Shown: positions 1 to 8,594 of the stretch, one piece after another
How positions within the stretch are numbered: the first letter of the stretch is position 1
How the letters are laid out: every line of letters starts with the position of its first letter
NCBI GenBank assembly: GCA_041675285.1
Contig: JBAYTZ010000009.1
Coordinates: 1-64,000, forward strand
Length of the DNA stretch: 64,000 bases
DNA from: Candidatus Delongbacteria bacterium
GTDB lineage: Bacteria > CAIWAD01
Direction: 5' to 3'
Notes under the pieces: generated by a model
What the model was told of the DNA's origin: nothing
What the model saw: only the letters and a program-made list of their open reading frames with translations
Database searches by the model: none
Made by a program: the position numbers and the translations under genes

Positions 1-471
1 CGGTGCCAGGTCGGTGCCAGACCGGTGCCAGGCCGGTGCCAGAGCACTGTCAAGCGGGGTTTACATCTGCGCATTAGCGGCCGGATGGCAGCCCTGTGAT
101 GGGATCCCCCGGTCAAGCCGGGGGATGGCGAAAATGGTTGAGTGAGGTGAAGCCCGCAGGGCTGAACCCACAACCGGGTGAAGCGCAGCGCGCGAACCAA
201 CTACACGATGGCAGGAATCAGTTGGCTCGGCCGTCTGTTCGACGCCCGCCGTGAGGCGGGCTAGCTACGGCCGCTGAAAAAAGCGCCTCTTTGGCTCCAC
301 CTTTCTGGCGCAAGCAGAAAGGTGGAAAACAAGGCGCGCGGCAGACGACTGGGACGCGGTGAACCCCTATCCCTGCCTTCCCCCTTGCAGGGGGAAGGGG
401 TCGCTGCCGGGAGTTTCTTGGATGACCCTGGATTCGCAAGACCGCAGACATTGACGAGAAAGGTGGATGGA
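1..471. repeat. Non-coding repeat and hairpin mosaic upstream of rimO
   Basis: No gene is supported in this stretch. It opens with four copies of a CGGTGCCAG unit (1-42). Four perfect hairpins follow: 9-bp arms at 104-112/118-126, 7-bp arms at 244-250/255-261, 12-bp arms at 296-307/315-326, and 9-bp arms at 376-384/390-398. An open frame crosses the last two hairpins into rimO, but its residues look nothing like RimO. I read the region as accumulated short interspersed palindromic repeats; the 7-bp GC hairpin could also terminate transcription. Confidence 0.6.
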
Positions 472-1779
472 TTGAAGGAAGCCCTGGCGATCTACGTTCA
501 CACCGTGGGCTGTGCCAAGAACCTGGTGGACTCCGAGATCCTCCTGGGCCAGATGGGCGACGCCGTCCGGCTGGTGGAGGAGGGAGACGCGGCCGATCTG
601 ATCATCATCAACACCTGTGGCTTCATCGACGCCGCCCGGGAAGAGAGCATCGAGGCCGTGCTCGAGGCCGTGCGCCTGAAGGGCGAACGCCCCGGCCGGC
701 GCGTGGCCGTGATGGGCTGCCTGAGCGAACGCTACCGCGCGGAGATGCGCAGCGAGCTGCCCGAGTTGGACGGTGTCTACGGCGTGGGCGAGTTCGGCGC
801 CCTGCTGCGCGACGCTGGCCTAAAGCCCGGTCCGGCCACCCAGGGCGGCCCCGACGAACTCGAGCTCTTCACCCGCCGCGTGCTGCTCAGCCCGGCCCAC
901 AGCGCCTATCTGCGGATCTCAGACGGCTGCGACCAGCACTGCACCTACTGCAGCATCCCGCTCATGCGCGGCCGGATGCGCTCGCGCCAGCCCGACGACC
1001 TACTGCGCGAGGCCGAGCATCTGGTCAAGCGCGGGGTGCAGGAGATCAACATCATCGGGCAGGAAATCTCCAGCTACGGGCGAGATCTCGCCGGCCCGGA
1101 CATCGTGGACCTGCTGGGCCGCCTGGACGGCTGTGGCGCGCCCTGGCTGCGCCTGCTCTACAGCCATCCGCCGCTGGTGGACGAGCGCTTCGCCGCGGCC
1201 ATGGCCGCCGGCCGCCACATCCTGCCCTATCTGGATTTCCCCGTCGAGCACGTCAGCGGCCACGTGCTGAGCCGGATGGCCCGCCGGGGCGACGCCCACA
1301 GCCTGGGCGCACAGGTGGAGATGCTGCGCAAGACAGTGCCCGGCCTGATCCTGCGCAGCTCGCTGATCGTGGGCTTCCCGGGCGAGCGCGAGGCGGACTT
1401 CCTCGAGCTGCTGGACTTCCTGCGTGCCCACCCCTTCGACCGGCTGGGCGTCTTCCTCTGGTCGCCCGAGGAGGGCACTCCGGCCCTCAAGTATGGCGAG
1501 CAGGTCCCGCGCGAAGTGGCCGAGGAGCGCCGCGACCGGATCATGGAGGAGCAGATGGCGCGCAGCCTGGAGGCCAACCAGGCGCTCATCGGGCAGCGCG
1601 ACCGCATCCTGGTGGACGAGTGCGAGCCGGGGGCCACGGGCAGCCTGGGCCGCAGCTACCGGGACGCGCTGGACATCGACAACTCCGTCGACCTGCAGGG
1701 CCGCTTCCGGCCCGGCGAGTTCGTGGACGTGGAATACGTGGACGCGCTGGAGTACGATCTGATCGCGCGACCCGTCTAA
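472..1779 (+). CDS. rimO: Ribosomal protein S12 methylthiotransferase RimO
   Basis: Radical SAM enzyme that methylthiolates the conserved aspartate of ribosomal protein S12, using two iron-sulfur clusters. The N-terminal UPF0004 domain carries the cluster cysteines in HTVGCAKN and NTCGF. The radical SAM motif CDQHCTYC follows at about one third of the length, then SSLIVGFPGE, and the C-terminus is a TRAM-type domain. At 435 aa it has the normal family length. The TTG start at 472 is chosen because AAAGGTGG lies 5 nt upstream and family similarity begins there. A GTG at 463 is also possible. The frame is open back to 322, but those residues come from repeat DNA. Nineteen bases separate it from the next gene. 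Confidence 0.93.
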   Translation: MKEALAIYVHTVGCAKNLVDSEILLGQMGDAVRLVEEGDAADLIIINTCGFIDAAREESIEAVLEAVRLKGERPGRRVAVMGCLSERYRAEMRSELPELDGVYGVGEFGALLRDAGLKPGPATQGGPDELELFTRRVLLSPAHSAYLRISDGCDQHCTYCSIPLMRGRMRSRQPDDLLREAEHLVKRGVQEINIIGQEISSYGRDLAGPDIVDLLGRLDGCGAPWLRLLYSHPPLVDERFAAAMAAGRHILPYLDFPVEHVSGHVLSRMARRGDAHSLGAQVEMLRKTVPGLILRSSLIVGFPGEREADFLELLDFLRAHPFDRLGVFLWSPEEGTPALKYGEQVPREVAEERRDRIMEEQMARSLEANQALIGQRDRILVDECEPGATGSLGRSYRDALDIDNSVDLQGRFRPGEFVDVEYVDALEYDLIARPV

Positions 1780-1798
1780 GGGGAAATCGGGGGCTTTG

Positions 1799-3139
1799 AT
1801 GCTGCGCACTCTCGCCTGTCTGCTCCTGTTGGCGCTGGGCGCCCAGGCCCGCTCGGACATCTTCCTCAACCGCGAGTGGGAGCCGGACTTCCGCGTGCTG
1901 GCCTCCAGCCTGCTGCAGGCCGCGGACGGGGAACCCTCCGAGCACCCGGTCTTCACCTGCGTGCTCAATCTCAGCGACCTGCAACTGCGGCGCTGCGACG
2001 CGCCGGACGCCGCCCCCGCCGACAGCCTGGGCGGCTCGTGCTACCGGGCCGAGTACGAGATCAGCTTGGAGATCTTCCAGGGCAAGGGCCGGCACCAGCG
2101 CGCGCGCGCCTCGCGCTACCTGCACCAGACCCTCACCCTTGACCGGACCCACGCGGACGTGGAGAATCCCCGCCGCTGGCACCACCTGGAGGTCGAGCTG
2201 CCTCCGGGCGACTACACCTGGTGGGTGGAATTCCAGGACCTGCAGTCCCGCCGCCACGTGCGCCGGGAGGGCCGCTTCAAGGTGACGGACCTGAAGGGCT
2301 GCGAACAGGCCATCTCCGGACTCTGGCTGCTGGCGGAGAGCGACAGCCAGGCCGTGGATCCCCTGCTGGCGCGGCCCTTCGTCGAGGAGCGGGGCGGCGC
2401 CCACCCCGCCGAGCTGGCCGTGTTCTACCAGGTCTGGAGCCGCGGGGGCGATTCGCTGGACCTGCACTCGCAGATCCTGGACCGCCGCGAGACGGAGCGC
2501 CACAAGCGCACGCTGCGCCGCTGGTTTCCGGCGGGCCTGACCCGCAACCTGCTGCAGGTGCCGCTCCAGGCGCTGGGCAGCGGTGACTACCTGCTGGAGC
2601 TGCGGCTGGGCGACCAGAAAGCCCCCAAGCGCCGGGACTGGCGCGAGGGCCAGGAGGGCAAGGACCGCACCGGCCCCGCCCGGCGCCTGGCGCGCTTCAC
2701 CGTGCGCTGGCAGGGCGAGCCGGGCAATCCCGGCGACCTGGACCGCGCCGTGGAGCAGTTGCGCTACATCCTGCCCGCCCGGCGCTTCCGCGAGCTGCAG
2801 GAGGCGCTGATGAGCCAGAAAAAGGCCCTGTTCGACGACTTCTGGCGGTCTGTCGACCCCACGCCGGAGAACGAGGTCAACGAGCTGATGGGCGAGTACT
2901 ACCGGCGGGCCGAATTCGCCGACCGCCGTTTCTCCTGGTCGCGTTTCGCCGGCTGGCGCAGCGACCGCGGGCGGATCTACATGATCTACGGCGATCCGGA
3001 CGAAGTGGAACGCTCCGCCGGCGACTTGGACGAGCCGGCCTGGGAGCGCTGGAGCTACGAGGAGAGCGGGCGCGAGTTCTTCTTCCTGGACCGGCTGGGC
3101 TTCGGCGATTACCAGCTGGTGCTGGATCCCACCCGATGA
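1799..3139 (+). CDS. GWxTD-domain secreted protein
   Basis: A 446-aa protein with a hydrophobic signal peptide (residues 1-18), so probably periplasmic or surface-located. The middle is rich in predicted beta structure without a recognisable enzyme motif. The last 100 residues form a GWxTD-type domain: GWRSDRGRIYMIYGDPDEV and, near the end, FGDYQLVLDP. Here the threonine of the GWxTD signature is serine. The family is common in Gemmatimonadetes, Acidobacteria and FCB-type genomes and its biochemical role is unknown. The ATG at 1799 follows GGGGAAATCGGGGG. The gene ends in a 4-bp ATGA overlap with the next gene, so the two are probably translated together. Confidence 0.75.
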   Translation: MLRTLACLLLLALGAQARSDIFLNREWEPDFRVLASSLLQAADGEPSEHPVFTCVLNLSDLQLRRCDAPDAAPADSLGGSCYRAEYEISLEIFQGKGRHQRARASRYLHQTLTLDRTHADVENPRRWHHLEVELPPGDYTWWVEFQDLQSRRHVRREGRFKVTDLKGCEQAISGLWLLAESDSQAVDPLLARPFVEERGGAHPAELAVFYQVWSRGGDSLDLHSQILDRRETERHKRTLRRWFPAGLTRNLLQVPLQALGSGDYLLELRLGDQKAPKRRDWREGQEGKDRTGPARRLARFTVRWQGEPGNPGDLDRAVEQLRYILPARRFRELQEALMSQKKALFDDFWRSVDPTPENEVNELMGEYYRRAEFADRRFSWSRFAGWRSDRGRIYMIYGDPDEVERSAGDLDEPAWERWSYEESGREFFFLDRLGFGDYQLVLDPTR

Positions 3140-4131
3140 ACGAGCTGCGGATCCGCGTGGTGGCGCCGGCGGGACCCGTCCGGCCTGAGCGCCTGCGGGC
3201 GGGCGCGGCCGTGCTGGAGGGCCTGGGTTGCCGCGTGAGCTGGACACCCGCCGTGGAGGCCTGCTGGGGCCATCTGGCGGGCTCCGACGCGGCGCGGGCG
3301 GCGGATCTGCAGGCGGCCCTGCTGGATCCGGACGTGGACGCTATCTGGGCCGCCCGGGGCGGCTTCGGCGGACTGCGCCTGCTGCCCCTGCTGGACGTGG
3401 AGCGCCTGGCCGCGCGGCCGGCTCCCACACGCCCGCCACTCATCGGTTACAGTGACCTGACCAGCCTGCAGAACGCGCTGGCCGCCCGGCTGGACTGGCC
3501 CGTCTGGCACGCTCCGATGATCGCCAGCGAGCTGGCCGAGCCGCTGGATGCGCTCAGCGCCGCCTCACTGGCCGGCCTGCTGGCCGCGCTGCGGCGCGCC
3601 GAGTCCCCGCCCGTGCTGGTCGCGCGCCAGGACAGCGCCGGGAACTGGTCGTTGCTGGAGTCGGAGGCCGGGCTGGCCGGCAGCTCGGCCCGCCTGCGGC
3701 TGGAAGGCGCGGGATGCGTCCAGGTGCTGGGTTTCCACGCGGATTTCGTCTGGAGAAAGGGTGAGGCGGCGGGCCGGCTGGCGGGCGGCAACCTGAGCGT
3801 GCTGGGCAGCCTCTACGGCAGCGGCTGGGAACCGGACCTCCACGGGCGCCTGCTGCTGTTGGAGGACCATGGCGAGTATCCCTTCCGCCTGGACCGCCAC
3901 CTGACTCAGCTGGCCAACGCCGCTGCGTTCTCGAACAGCGCGGCCCTGCTGCTGGGCTCCTTCGCGCGCTGCGAGGAGCCGGATCCGGACAAATCCACCT
4001 TCACGGCCACTGAACTTCTGCGCGCGGCCGCCGCCCGCTGCCCGGGTCCCGTGCTGGCGGGCCTGCCTTTCGGCCACCAAGCCCCGCGCCTCAGCCTGCC
4101 TTTCCATGGTCAGGCCACTCTTCACACCTGA
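3136..4131 (+). CDS. LD-carboxypeptidase (peptidase S66 family)
   Basis: Serine peptidase of the S66 family. Members remove the terminal D-alanine from murein tetrapeptides or cleave related peptides. The nucleophile motif GYSDLT is at about residue 105, the glutamate motif LLLEDHGE at about residue 250, and the histidine motif GLPFGH near the C-terminus; together these form the family's Ser-Glu-His triad. No signal peptide is visible, so a cytoplasmic murein-recycling role is likely. The 331-aa length is normal. The start overlaps the stop of the GWxTD gene. Confidence 0.88.
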   Translation: MNELRIRVVAPAGPVRPERLRAGAAVLEGLGCRVSWTPAVEACWGHLAGSDAARAADLQAALLDPDVDAIWAARGGFGGLRLLPLLDVERLAARPAPTRPPLIGYSDLTSLQNALAARLDWPVWHAPMIASELAEPLDALSAASLAGLLAALRRAESPPVLVARQDSAGNWSLLESEAGLAGSSARLRLEGAGCVQVLGFHADFVWRKGEAAGRLAGGNLSVLGSLYGSGWEPDLHGRLLLLEDHGEYPFRLDRHLTQLANAAAFSNSAALLLGSFARCEEPDPDKSTFTATELLRAAAARCPGPVLAGLPFGHQAPRLSLPFHGQATLHT

Positions 4132-4162
4132 TGGAACACGCAGGCACTCCACCACGTGCCCG

Positions 4163-5623
4163 CTACTCTGACCCACCCAGCGGCAGGCTGAGCCAGAAAG
4201 TGCTGCCCAGGCCGGGTTCGCTCTGGACGCCCACCTCGCCTCCCAGGACGGCCGCTGCGTGCTTGACGATGGCCAGCCCCAGCCCCGTGCCGCCCAGCGA
4301 GCGCGAGCGCGCCTTGTCCACCACGTAGAAGCGTTCGAAGAGCCGCGGCAGGTGCTCGGGCGCGATGCCCTGGCCCTGATCGATCACCTCCAGCCGCACC
4401 CGGAGCGGACCGGTTCCCGGCTCGGGCAGGGCCCTCAGGCGCACCACGCTCTCCGGGCGTCCGTAGCGGATGGCGTTGCTGAGCAGGTTGACCAGGGCGC
4501 GCTCCAGCAGGGGCCGCTGGCAGAGCAGACGGGCGGGCGTGCCCGGCTCCAGTTCCAGGCTGAGCCGCACCCGGGCCTCCCGGGCCAGCAGCTCGTGGTC
4601 CTCCAGCACCTCCGCCAGCAGCGTCGGCAGCGCCACCTCCTCTTGCAGGGCCGGGTCGGGCGCTTTCTGCCGCTCCAGCCGGGACAGGCTGAGCAGGTCG
4701 TCGATGATCGCGTCCAGCCGGCGGGCCTGGCGCTCGATCACTTCCAGGAAGCGCGCGGTGGTGGCCTCGTCCTGGCCGCCGTCGCGCAGCATCTCCGTGT
4801 AGCCGCGGATGGAGGTCACCGGCGTCTTCAGTTCGTGGGAAACGTTGGCCACGAACTCGCGCCGCAGGCGCTCCACCTGATTCACCGTGCTCTGGTCGGT
4901 GAGCACCACCAGCAGGCGCTCGCCGCCCGGGCCGGGCGCGCCGGGCAGGGGCAGGCTGTGGACGCGCAGTTCGCGGACGGGGCCCTGGCCCAGCTGGAGT
5001 TCGTGCACCGCCTCCTGCCAGGGCGCCTCCAGCAGCGTCAGCAACTCGGGGGGCGCCCCCAGATCCGCCAGCCGCCCCCCCACCGGATGGCCGTCCAGGC
5101 CCAACAGGCGCCGGGCCGCCGGATTGCAGGCCTGCACGCGGCCGCCGCGGTCCAGGGCCAGCACGCCGTCGCGCAGCCCGGCCAGCAGGGCGTCCAGCTC
5201 CCCGCGCCGATCCTCCTCGGCCTGGACCTGGCGCGAGAGCCCGCGGGCCAGCCGCTGGATGGAGTCCTGCAACAGATCCAGTTCCCGGGGCAGGTGCGTC
5301 GACAGCGGGCGGGGATCCAGCCCGCCCGCCGCCAGCCGGTCCGCCTCGCCGCGCAGGGCGGCCAGCTGCCGTCCCAGCCGCAGGCTGAACCAGACGGCCG
5401 GCGCAAGGATCACCACCAGGGCCAGGCCAGCGCCCAGGCCCAGCCGCCACTGCAGGGGCCCCAGGACCGTCCCCAGCCCGACGCCCTGCAACTGGGCCGC
5501 GCGCCGCAGACCGTCCAGGGCCAGGTAGCCCTGGGCCGCCAGCAGCAGCAGGCCGGCCAGGGCCGCCAGCACGGCGCCCCGCAGGAGCTGCCGGATGAGC
5601 AGGGGCGGGCGCGCCGGGTTCAT
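4163..5623 (-). CDS. Membrane sensor histidine kinase (PhoR/WalK-like)
   Basis: A 486-aa sensor kinase. Two N-terminal membrane helices (about 15-35 and 60-80) flank only a short extracytoplasmic loop. They are followed by a HAMP-like linker, a PAS domain (about 140-235), a HisKA domain with phospho-acceptor H263 in NVSHELKTP, and an HATPase domain with LLSNAIRYG, DQGQGIAP and GGTGLGLAI. The small loop suggests sensing within the membrane or through the PAS domain. No response regulator is adjacent. The start codon overlaps the stop of the upstream radical SAM gene by 4 bp, an unusual pairing. Family assignment is clear; the signal is unknown. Confidence 0.9.
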   Translation of the reverse strand: MNPARPPLLIRQLLRGAVLAALAGLLLLAAQGYLALDGLRRAAQLQGVGLGTVLGPLQWRLGLGAGLALVVILAPAVWFSLRLGRQLAALRGEADRLAAGGLDPRPLSTHLPRELDLLQDSIQRLARGLSRQVQAEEDRRGELDALLAGLRDGVLALDRGGRVQACNPAARRLLGLDGHPVGGRLADLGAPPELLTLLEAPWQEAVHELQLGQGPVRELRVHSLPLPGAPGPGGERLLVVLTDQSTVNQVERLRREFVANVSHELKTPVTSIRGYTEMLRDGGQDEATTARFLEVIERQARRLDAIIDDLLSLSRLERQKAPDPALQEEVALPTLLAEVLEDHELLAREARVRLSLELEPGTPARLLCQRPLLERALVNLLSNAIRYGRPESVVRLRALPEPGTGPLRVRLEVIDQGQGIAPEHLPRLFERFYVVDKARSRSLGGTGLGLAIVKHAAAVLGGEVGVQSEPGLGSTFWLSLPLGGSE

Positions 5624-8412
5624 GGGGTCACGCCTGCGTGGACCGGCAGGGGCAGCACGTCCGTCCAGCCTGTCTCCAGCCGCTGCAGGCCGTTCCGGCG
5701 CAGCAGCAGGGAGGCCGGCAGGGCACGGCCGAACAGGGCCTGGCCCAGCTCCAGCGGCTTCAGACCTGCGCCCTCCACGCTGAGCAGGCGCAGGGCCAAT
5801 CGCGGCCGGCCGGGTTCCAGATCGCCGGGCGGGTCCTCGTCCAGACCCAGCGACCAGTCCAGCAGGCGCTGGCTCAGGTCCAGCTCCACGCGCCGCCCCT
5901 TGCGGGTCACGAGCAGGGGTTCGCCCGTGGCCAGTCGACCGGCCAGTTGCGCCCGGTAGTGTTCCAGCAGCGCGGCGGGCTCATCCGGCAGCGCGGGGTC
6001 CTCGTCCGCGTCGGGCAGCTGCAGGTCCCAGTCCACGGCCTCCAGACAGCGCGAGAGGACGGGTTCAGCGGGCTCCAGCAGGCGCAGGGCCACGGGCTTC
6101 CAGCCGGCCGGTGAGGCGGCGCGCAAGCTCTCGAGCAGGCCGTCGGGATCCGGTTCCCGGGCCAGCGCGGCCTCGCAGTAGTCGCCCAGCGAACCCGCGC
6201 CCATGGTGATGGCCGGCGCAAAGGAGACTACCGGATGCGGGCTGAAGCCCTGGCTGAACCAGGCCCGGAGCCCCGCCCGGCGCAGGATCTGCGGCAAGAG
6301 GCGCACCAGATCCAGCTGGCTGAGCAGGCGGCCTTCCGCCAGCCGCGTGAAACGCAGGCGCAGGCGCCAGGGACGCTCGCCCTGCTGCTGTTCGTGGGGC
6401 GCCCGGCCCGCGGCCAGCCGTTCCAGGGCCAGGTCGCGCTCGTTGGGTCCCGTGCGCCGCACGGGCTCCCGGGCTCCCAGGCCCTCCAGGTGTTCCAGGC
6501 GTTCGTCGCGCATCCGGCTCAGGTCGCAGGCCACGCCGCAGTGCCAGCAGACCAGCTTGCGCGTGTCCTCCCGGGCCTCCTGCAGGTTGGTGTGGTGGAC
6601 CTGCATTCCCGCCGGCTTGCCACAGGGCGGGCTGAGCCGGTCCTGCAGGGCGCGTCGGTACTCGCCGGCCAGGAAGCCCTCCTTCAACCCCACGTCGATG
6701 TGGTCCCAGGGCAGGGCGGCGTCCACGGGCAGCGTGTCCGTGAACAGCCGGCGCTCAAGGCCCGTGCGGCTCTCCCAGGCCTCCAGGGCCAGCTGCCAGC
6801 TCTCCCAGTCCAGCCGGTCGTCCCAGGAGTCGAAGCGCGCGCCCCGCCGCCAGGCGTCCTCGATCAGGTCGGCCACCCGGCGGTCGCCGCGACCCACGAT
6901 GGCCTCCAGGTGGCTCATGCGCAGGTCGTGGCGCCGGAAACGGAAGCCGTGGCGGCGCGAGGCCAGCCGCAGCCGCTCCTGCTTGCGCTCGATCTCGGCC
7001 AGGCTGTCCATGGCGCACCACTGGAAGGGCGTGTGCGGCTTGGGCACGTGGCTGCTGACGCTGACTGTCACCGTCACGTTGCGGTGGTGGGCCCGGCCCA
7101 GCCCCATGGCCCGCGCGCCCATGGCCGCGATCCCGTTCAGGTCCTCGTCGGTCTCCGTGGGCAGCCCCAGGATGAAGTAGAGTTTCATCTTCGACCAGCC
7201 CCGGGCGAAGACCCGCCTGCAGGTGGCCTCGATGTCTTCGTCGGAGATGTTCTTGTTGATCACGTCGCGCAGCCGCTGGGTGCCGGCCTCCGGGGCGAAG
7301 GTCAGGCCCGTGGCCTTGACGCTGGCGATCTCGTCCAGCAGCTCCTCGGAGAGACCGTAGGCCCGCAGGCTGGAGATGCCCAGCCCGACTTTTTCCGGAC
7401 GCAGGCGCTCCATCACGCCGCGGATCAGGGGCGAGATGGCCGAGTAGTCCGCGGTGGAGAGGCTGGTCAGGCTGGCCTCCTCGTAGCCGCCCTTGGCCAC
7501 GGCGCGGGTCACGGTCTCGATCACGTCCTGGGGCCGGCGCTCGCGCACCGGGCGGTAGATCATCCCCGCCTGGCAGAAGCGGCAGCCCTCCGTGCAGCCC
7601 CGGGCGATCTCCACCGACATGCGGTCGAAGATCGCCTCGGTCACGGCCACGGGCGAGTCGTCGGGGAAGGGATAGGCGTCCAGGTCCGGCACGAAGTTGC
7701 GGGTCACGCGCGCCGGCACCCCCGGCTCCAGCGGCTGGTCCACCACTTCCAGGCCCGAGCGCTCGCAGATCCGCGTGCCGTAAAGCGCGGGCACGTAGAC
7801 ACCGCCCGAGCGCGCCAGCTCCACGAGGATCTCACGCCGCGGCCGGCCCTCCCGGCGCAGGCGGCCCACCAGGCGCAGCACGCGCGGCAGGGCCTCCTCG
7901 CCGTCGCCGATCACGAAGGCATCGATGAAGGGGGCGATGGCCTCGGGGTGCGTGGCCGTCGGACCGCCGGCGATCACCAGCGGAGCGTCCTCGGGCCGCT
8001 CGGCGGAGCGCAGCGCGATCCCGCCCAGCTCGAGCATGGTGAGCACGTTGGTGAAGGTCATCTCGTACTGCAGCGAGAAGCCCACCACCTGGAAGTCGCG
8101 GAGCGGCCGGCGCGTCTCCAGGCTGATCAGCGGCAGGCCCGCCGCGCGCAGCCCGGCCTCCAGGTCGAACCAGGGACAGAAGCAGCGCTCCATCAGCAGG
8201 TCGGCGGCCTGGTTGACCACCTTGTAGAGGATCTTGGTGCCCAGGTGGCTCATGCCGATATCGTAGAGGTCGGGGAAGCAGAGCGCGAAGGTGCAGGCGA
8301 GCTGCGGGTCGCTCCAGTCCTTGACCACGGAGAAGACCTCGCCTCCAAGATAGCGGGCGGGTTTCTCCACGTGCTCCAGGAGGGCGGCGTAGGGGTGGGT
8401 GGTGGCGGGCAT
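5620..8412 (-). CDS. TIGR03960-type radical SAM protein fused to a DUF2344 domain
   Basis: A 930-aa fusion. The N-terminal part resembles a B12-binding-like fold, with VVGFSLQYEMTFTNV and GGPTATHPE. A radical SAM domain with C273-x3-C277-x2-C280 (GCTEGCRFC) follows. A second cysteine cluster (CWHCGVACDLS) occurs near residue 620. The C-terminal 230 residues match the DUF2344/TIGR03936 type (RLLSQLDLVRLLPQILRRAG; GFSPHPVVSFAP). The substrate is not established; relatives often sit near ribonuclease G or ribosome-associated genes. The ATG at 8412 has GGAAAGGA just upstream. An upstream in-frame start at 8577 would add about 55 residues unlike the family and is rejected. Confidence 0.85.
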   Translation of the reverse strand: MPATTHPYAALLEHVEKPARYLGGEVFSVVKDWSDPQLACTFALCFPDLYDIGMSHLGTKILYKVVNQAADLLMERCFCPWFDLEAGLRAAGLPLISLETRRPLRDFQVVGFSLQYEMTFTNVLTMLELGGIALRSAERPEDAPLVIAGGPTATHPEAIAPFIDAFVIGDGEEALPRVLRLVGRLRREGRPRREILVELARSGGVYVPALYGTRICERSGLEVVDQPLEPGVPARVTRNFVPDLDAYPFPDDSPVAVTEAIFDRMSVEIARGCTEGCRFCQAGMIYRPVRERRPQDVIETVTRAVAKGGYEEASLTSLSTADYSAISPLIRGVMERLRPEKVGLGISSLRAYGLSEELLDEIASVKATGLTFAPEAGTQRLRDVINKNISDEDIEATCRRVFARGWSKMKLYFILGLPTETDEDLNGIAAMGARAMGLGRAHHRNVTVTVSVSSHVPKPHTPFQWCAMDSLAEIERKQERLRLASRRHGFRFRRHDLRMSHLEAIVGRGDRRVADLIEDAWRRGARFDSWDDRLDWESWQLALEAWESRTGLERRLFTDTLPVDAALPWDHIDVGLKEGFLAGEYRRALQDRLSPPCGKPAGMQVHHTNLQEAREDTRKLVCWHCGVACDLSRMRDERLEHLEGLGAREPVRRTGPNERDLALERLAAGRAPHEQQQGERPWRLRLRFTRLAEGRLLSQLDLVRLLPQILRRAGLRAWFSQGFSPHPVVSFAPAITMGAGSLGDYCEAALAREPDPDGLLESLRAASPAGWKPVALRLLEPAEPVLSRCLEAVDWDLQLPDADEDPALPDEPAALLEHYRAQLAGRLATGEPLLVTRKGRRVELDLSQRLLDWSLGLDEDPPGDLEPGRPRLALRLLSVEGAGLKPLELGQALFGRALPASLLLRRNGLQRLETGWTDVLPLPVHAGVTP

Positions 8413-8534
8413 GGGTCCTTTCCGCGGCCGGGGCCGCCGTCTCCATCCGATGGAATCCCGGCTTCCAGTCTGGAAAACCCGGCCATTTCCTGCAATGGCC
8501 CGGCGGAAGCGTCCGGCGGTCAAGTCGCGCAGAC

Positions 8535-8543
8535 TGCTAGATT
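8535..8543 (+). promoter_or_regulatory. Extended -10 promoter for the Clp-like gene
   Basis: TGCTAGATT followed by GGCC lies 52 bases before the ATG at 8595. It matches the extended -10 pattern seen upstream of several other first genes here. No good -35 hexamer is present at 17 bp. Only 182 bases separate the two divergent genes. Confidence 0.4.
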
Positions 8544-8594
8544 GGCCGCGCGGGACGGACCGGAACGACCCGCCCACAACCGGAGGCCGGCGTC

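Noticed and set aside
322..471. N-terminal extension of RimO
   Set aside because: The extension is translated hairpin repeat DNA and lacks family similarity.
4259..5959. Long open frame opposite the sensor kinase
   Set aside because: Gln/Arg/Ala-rich residues without family similarity; a shadow of the GC-rich minus-strand genes.
8413..8577. N-terminal extension of the radical SAM protein
   Set aside because: Arg/Gly-rich residues absent from the family; a good ribosome site supports 8412.
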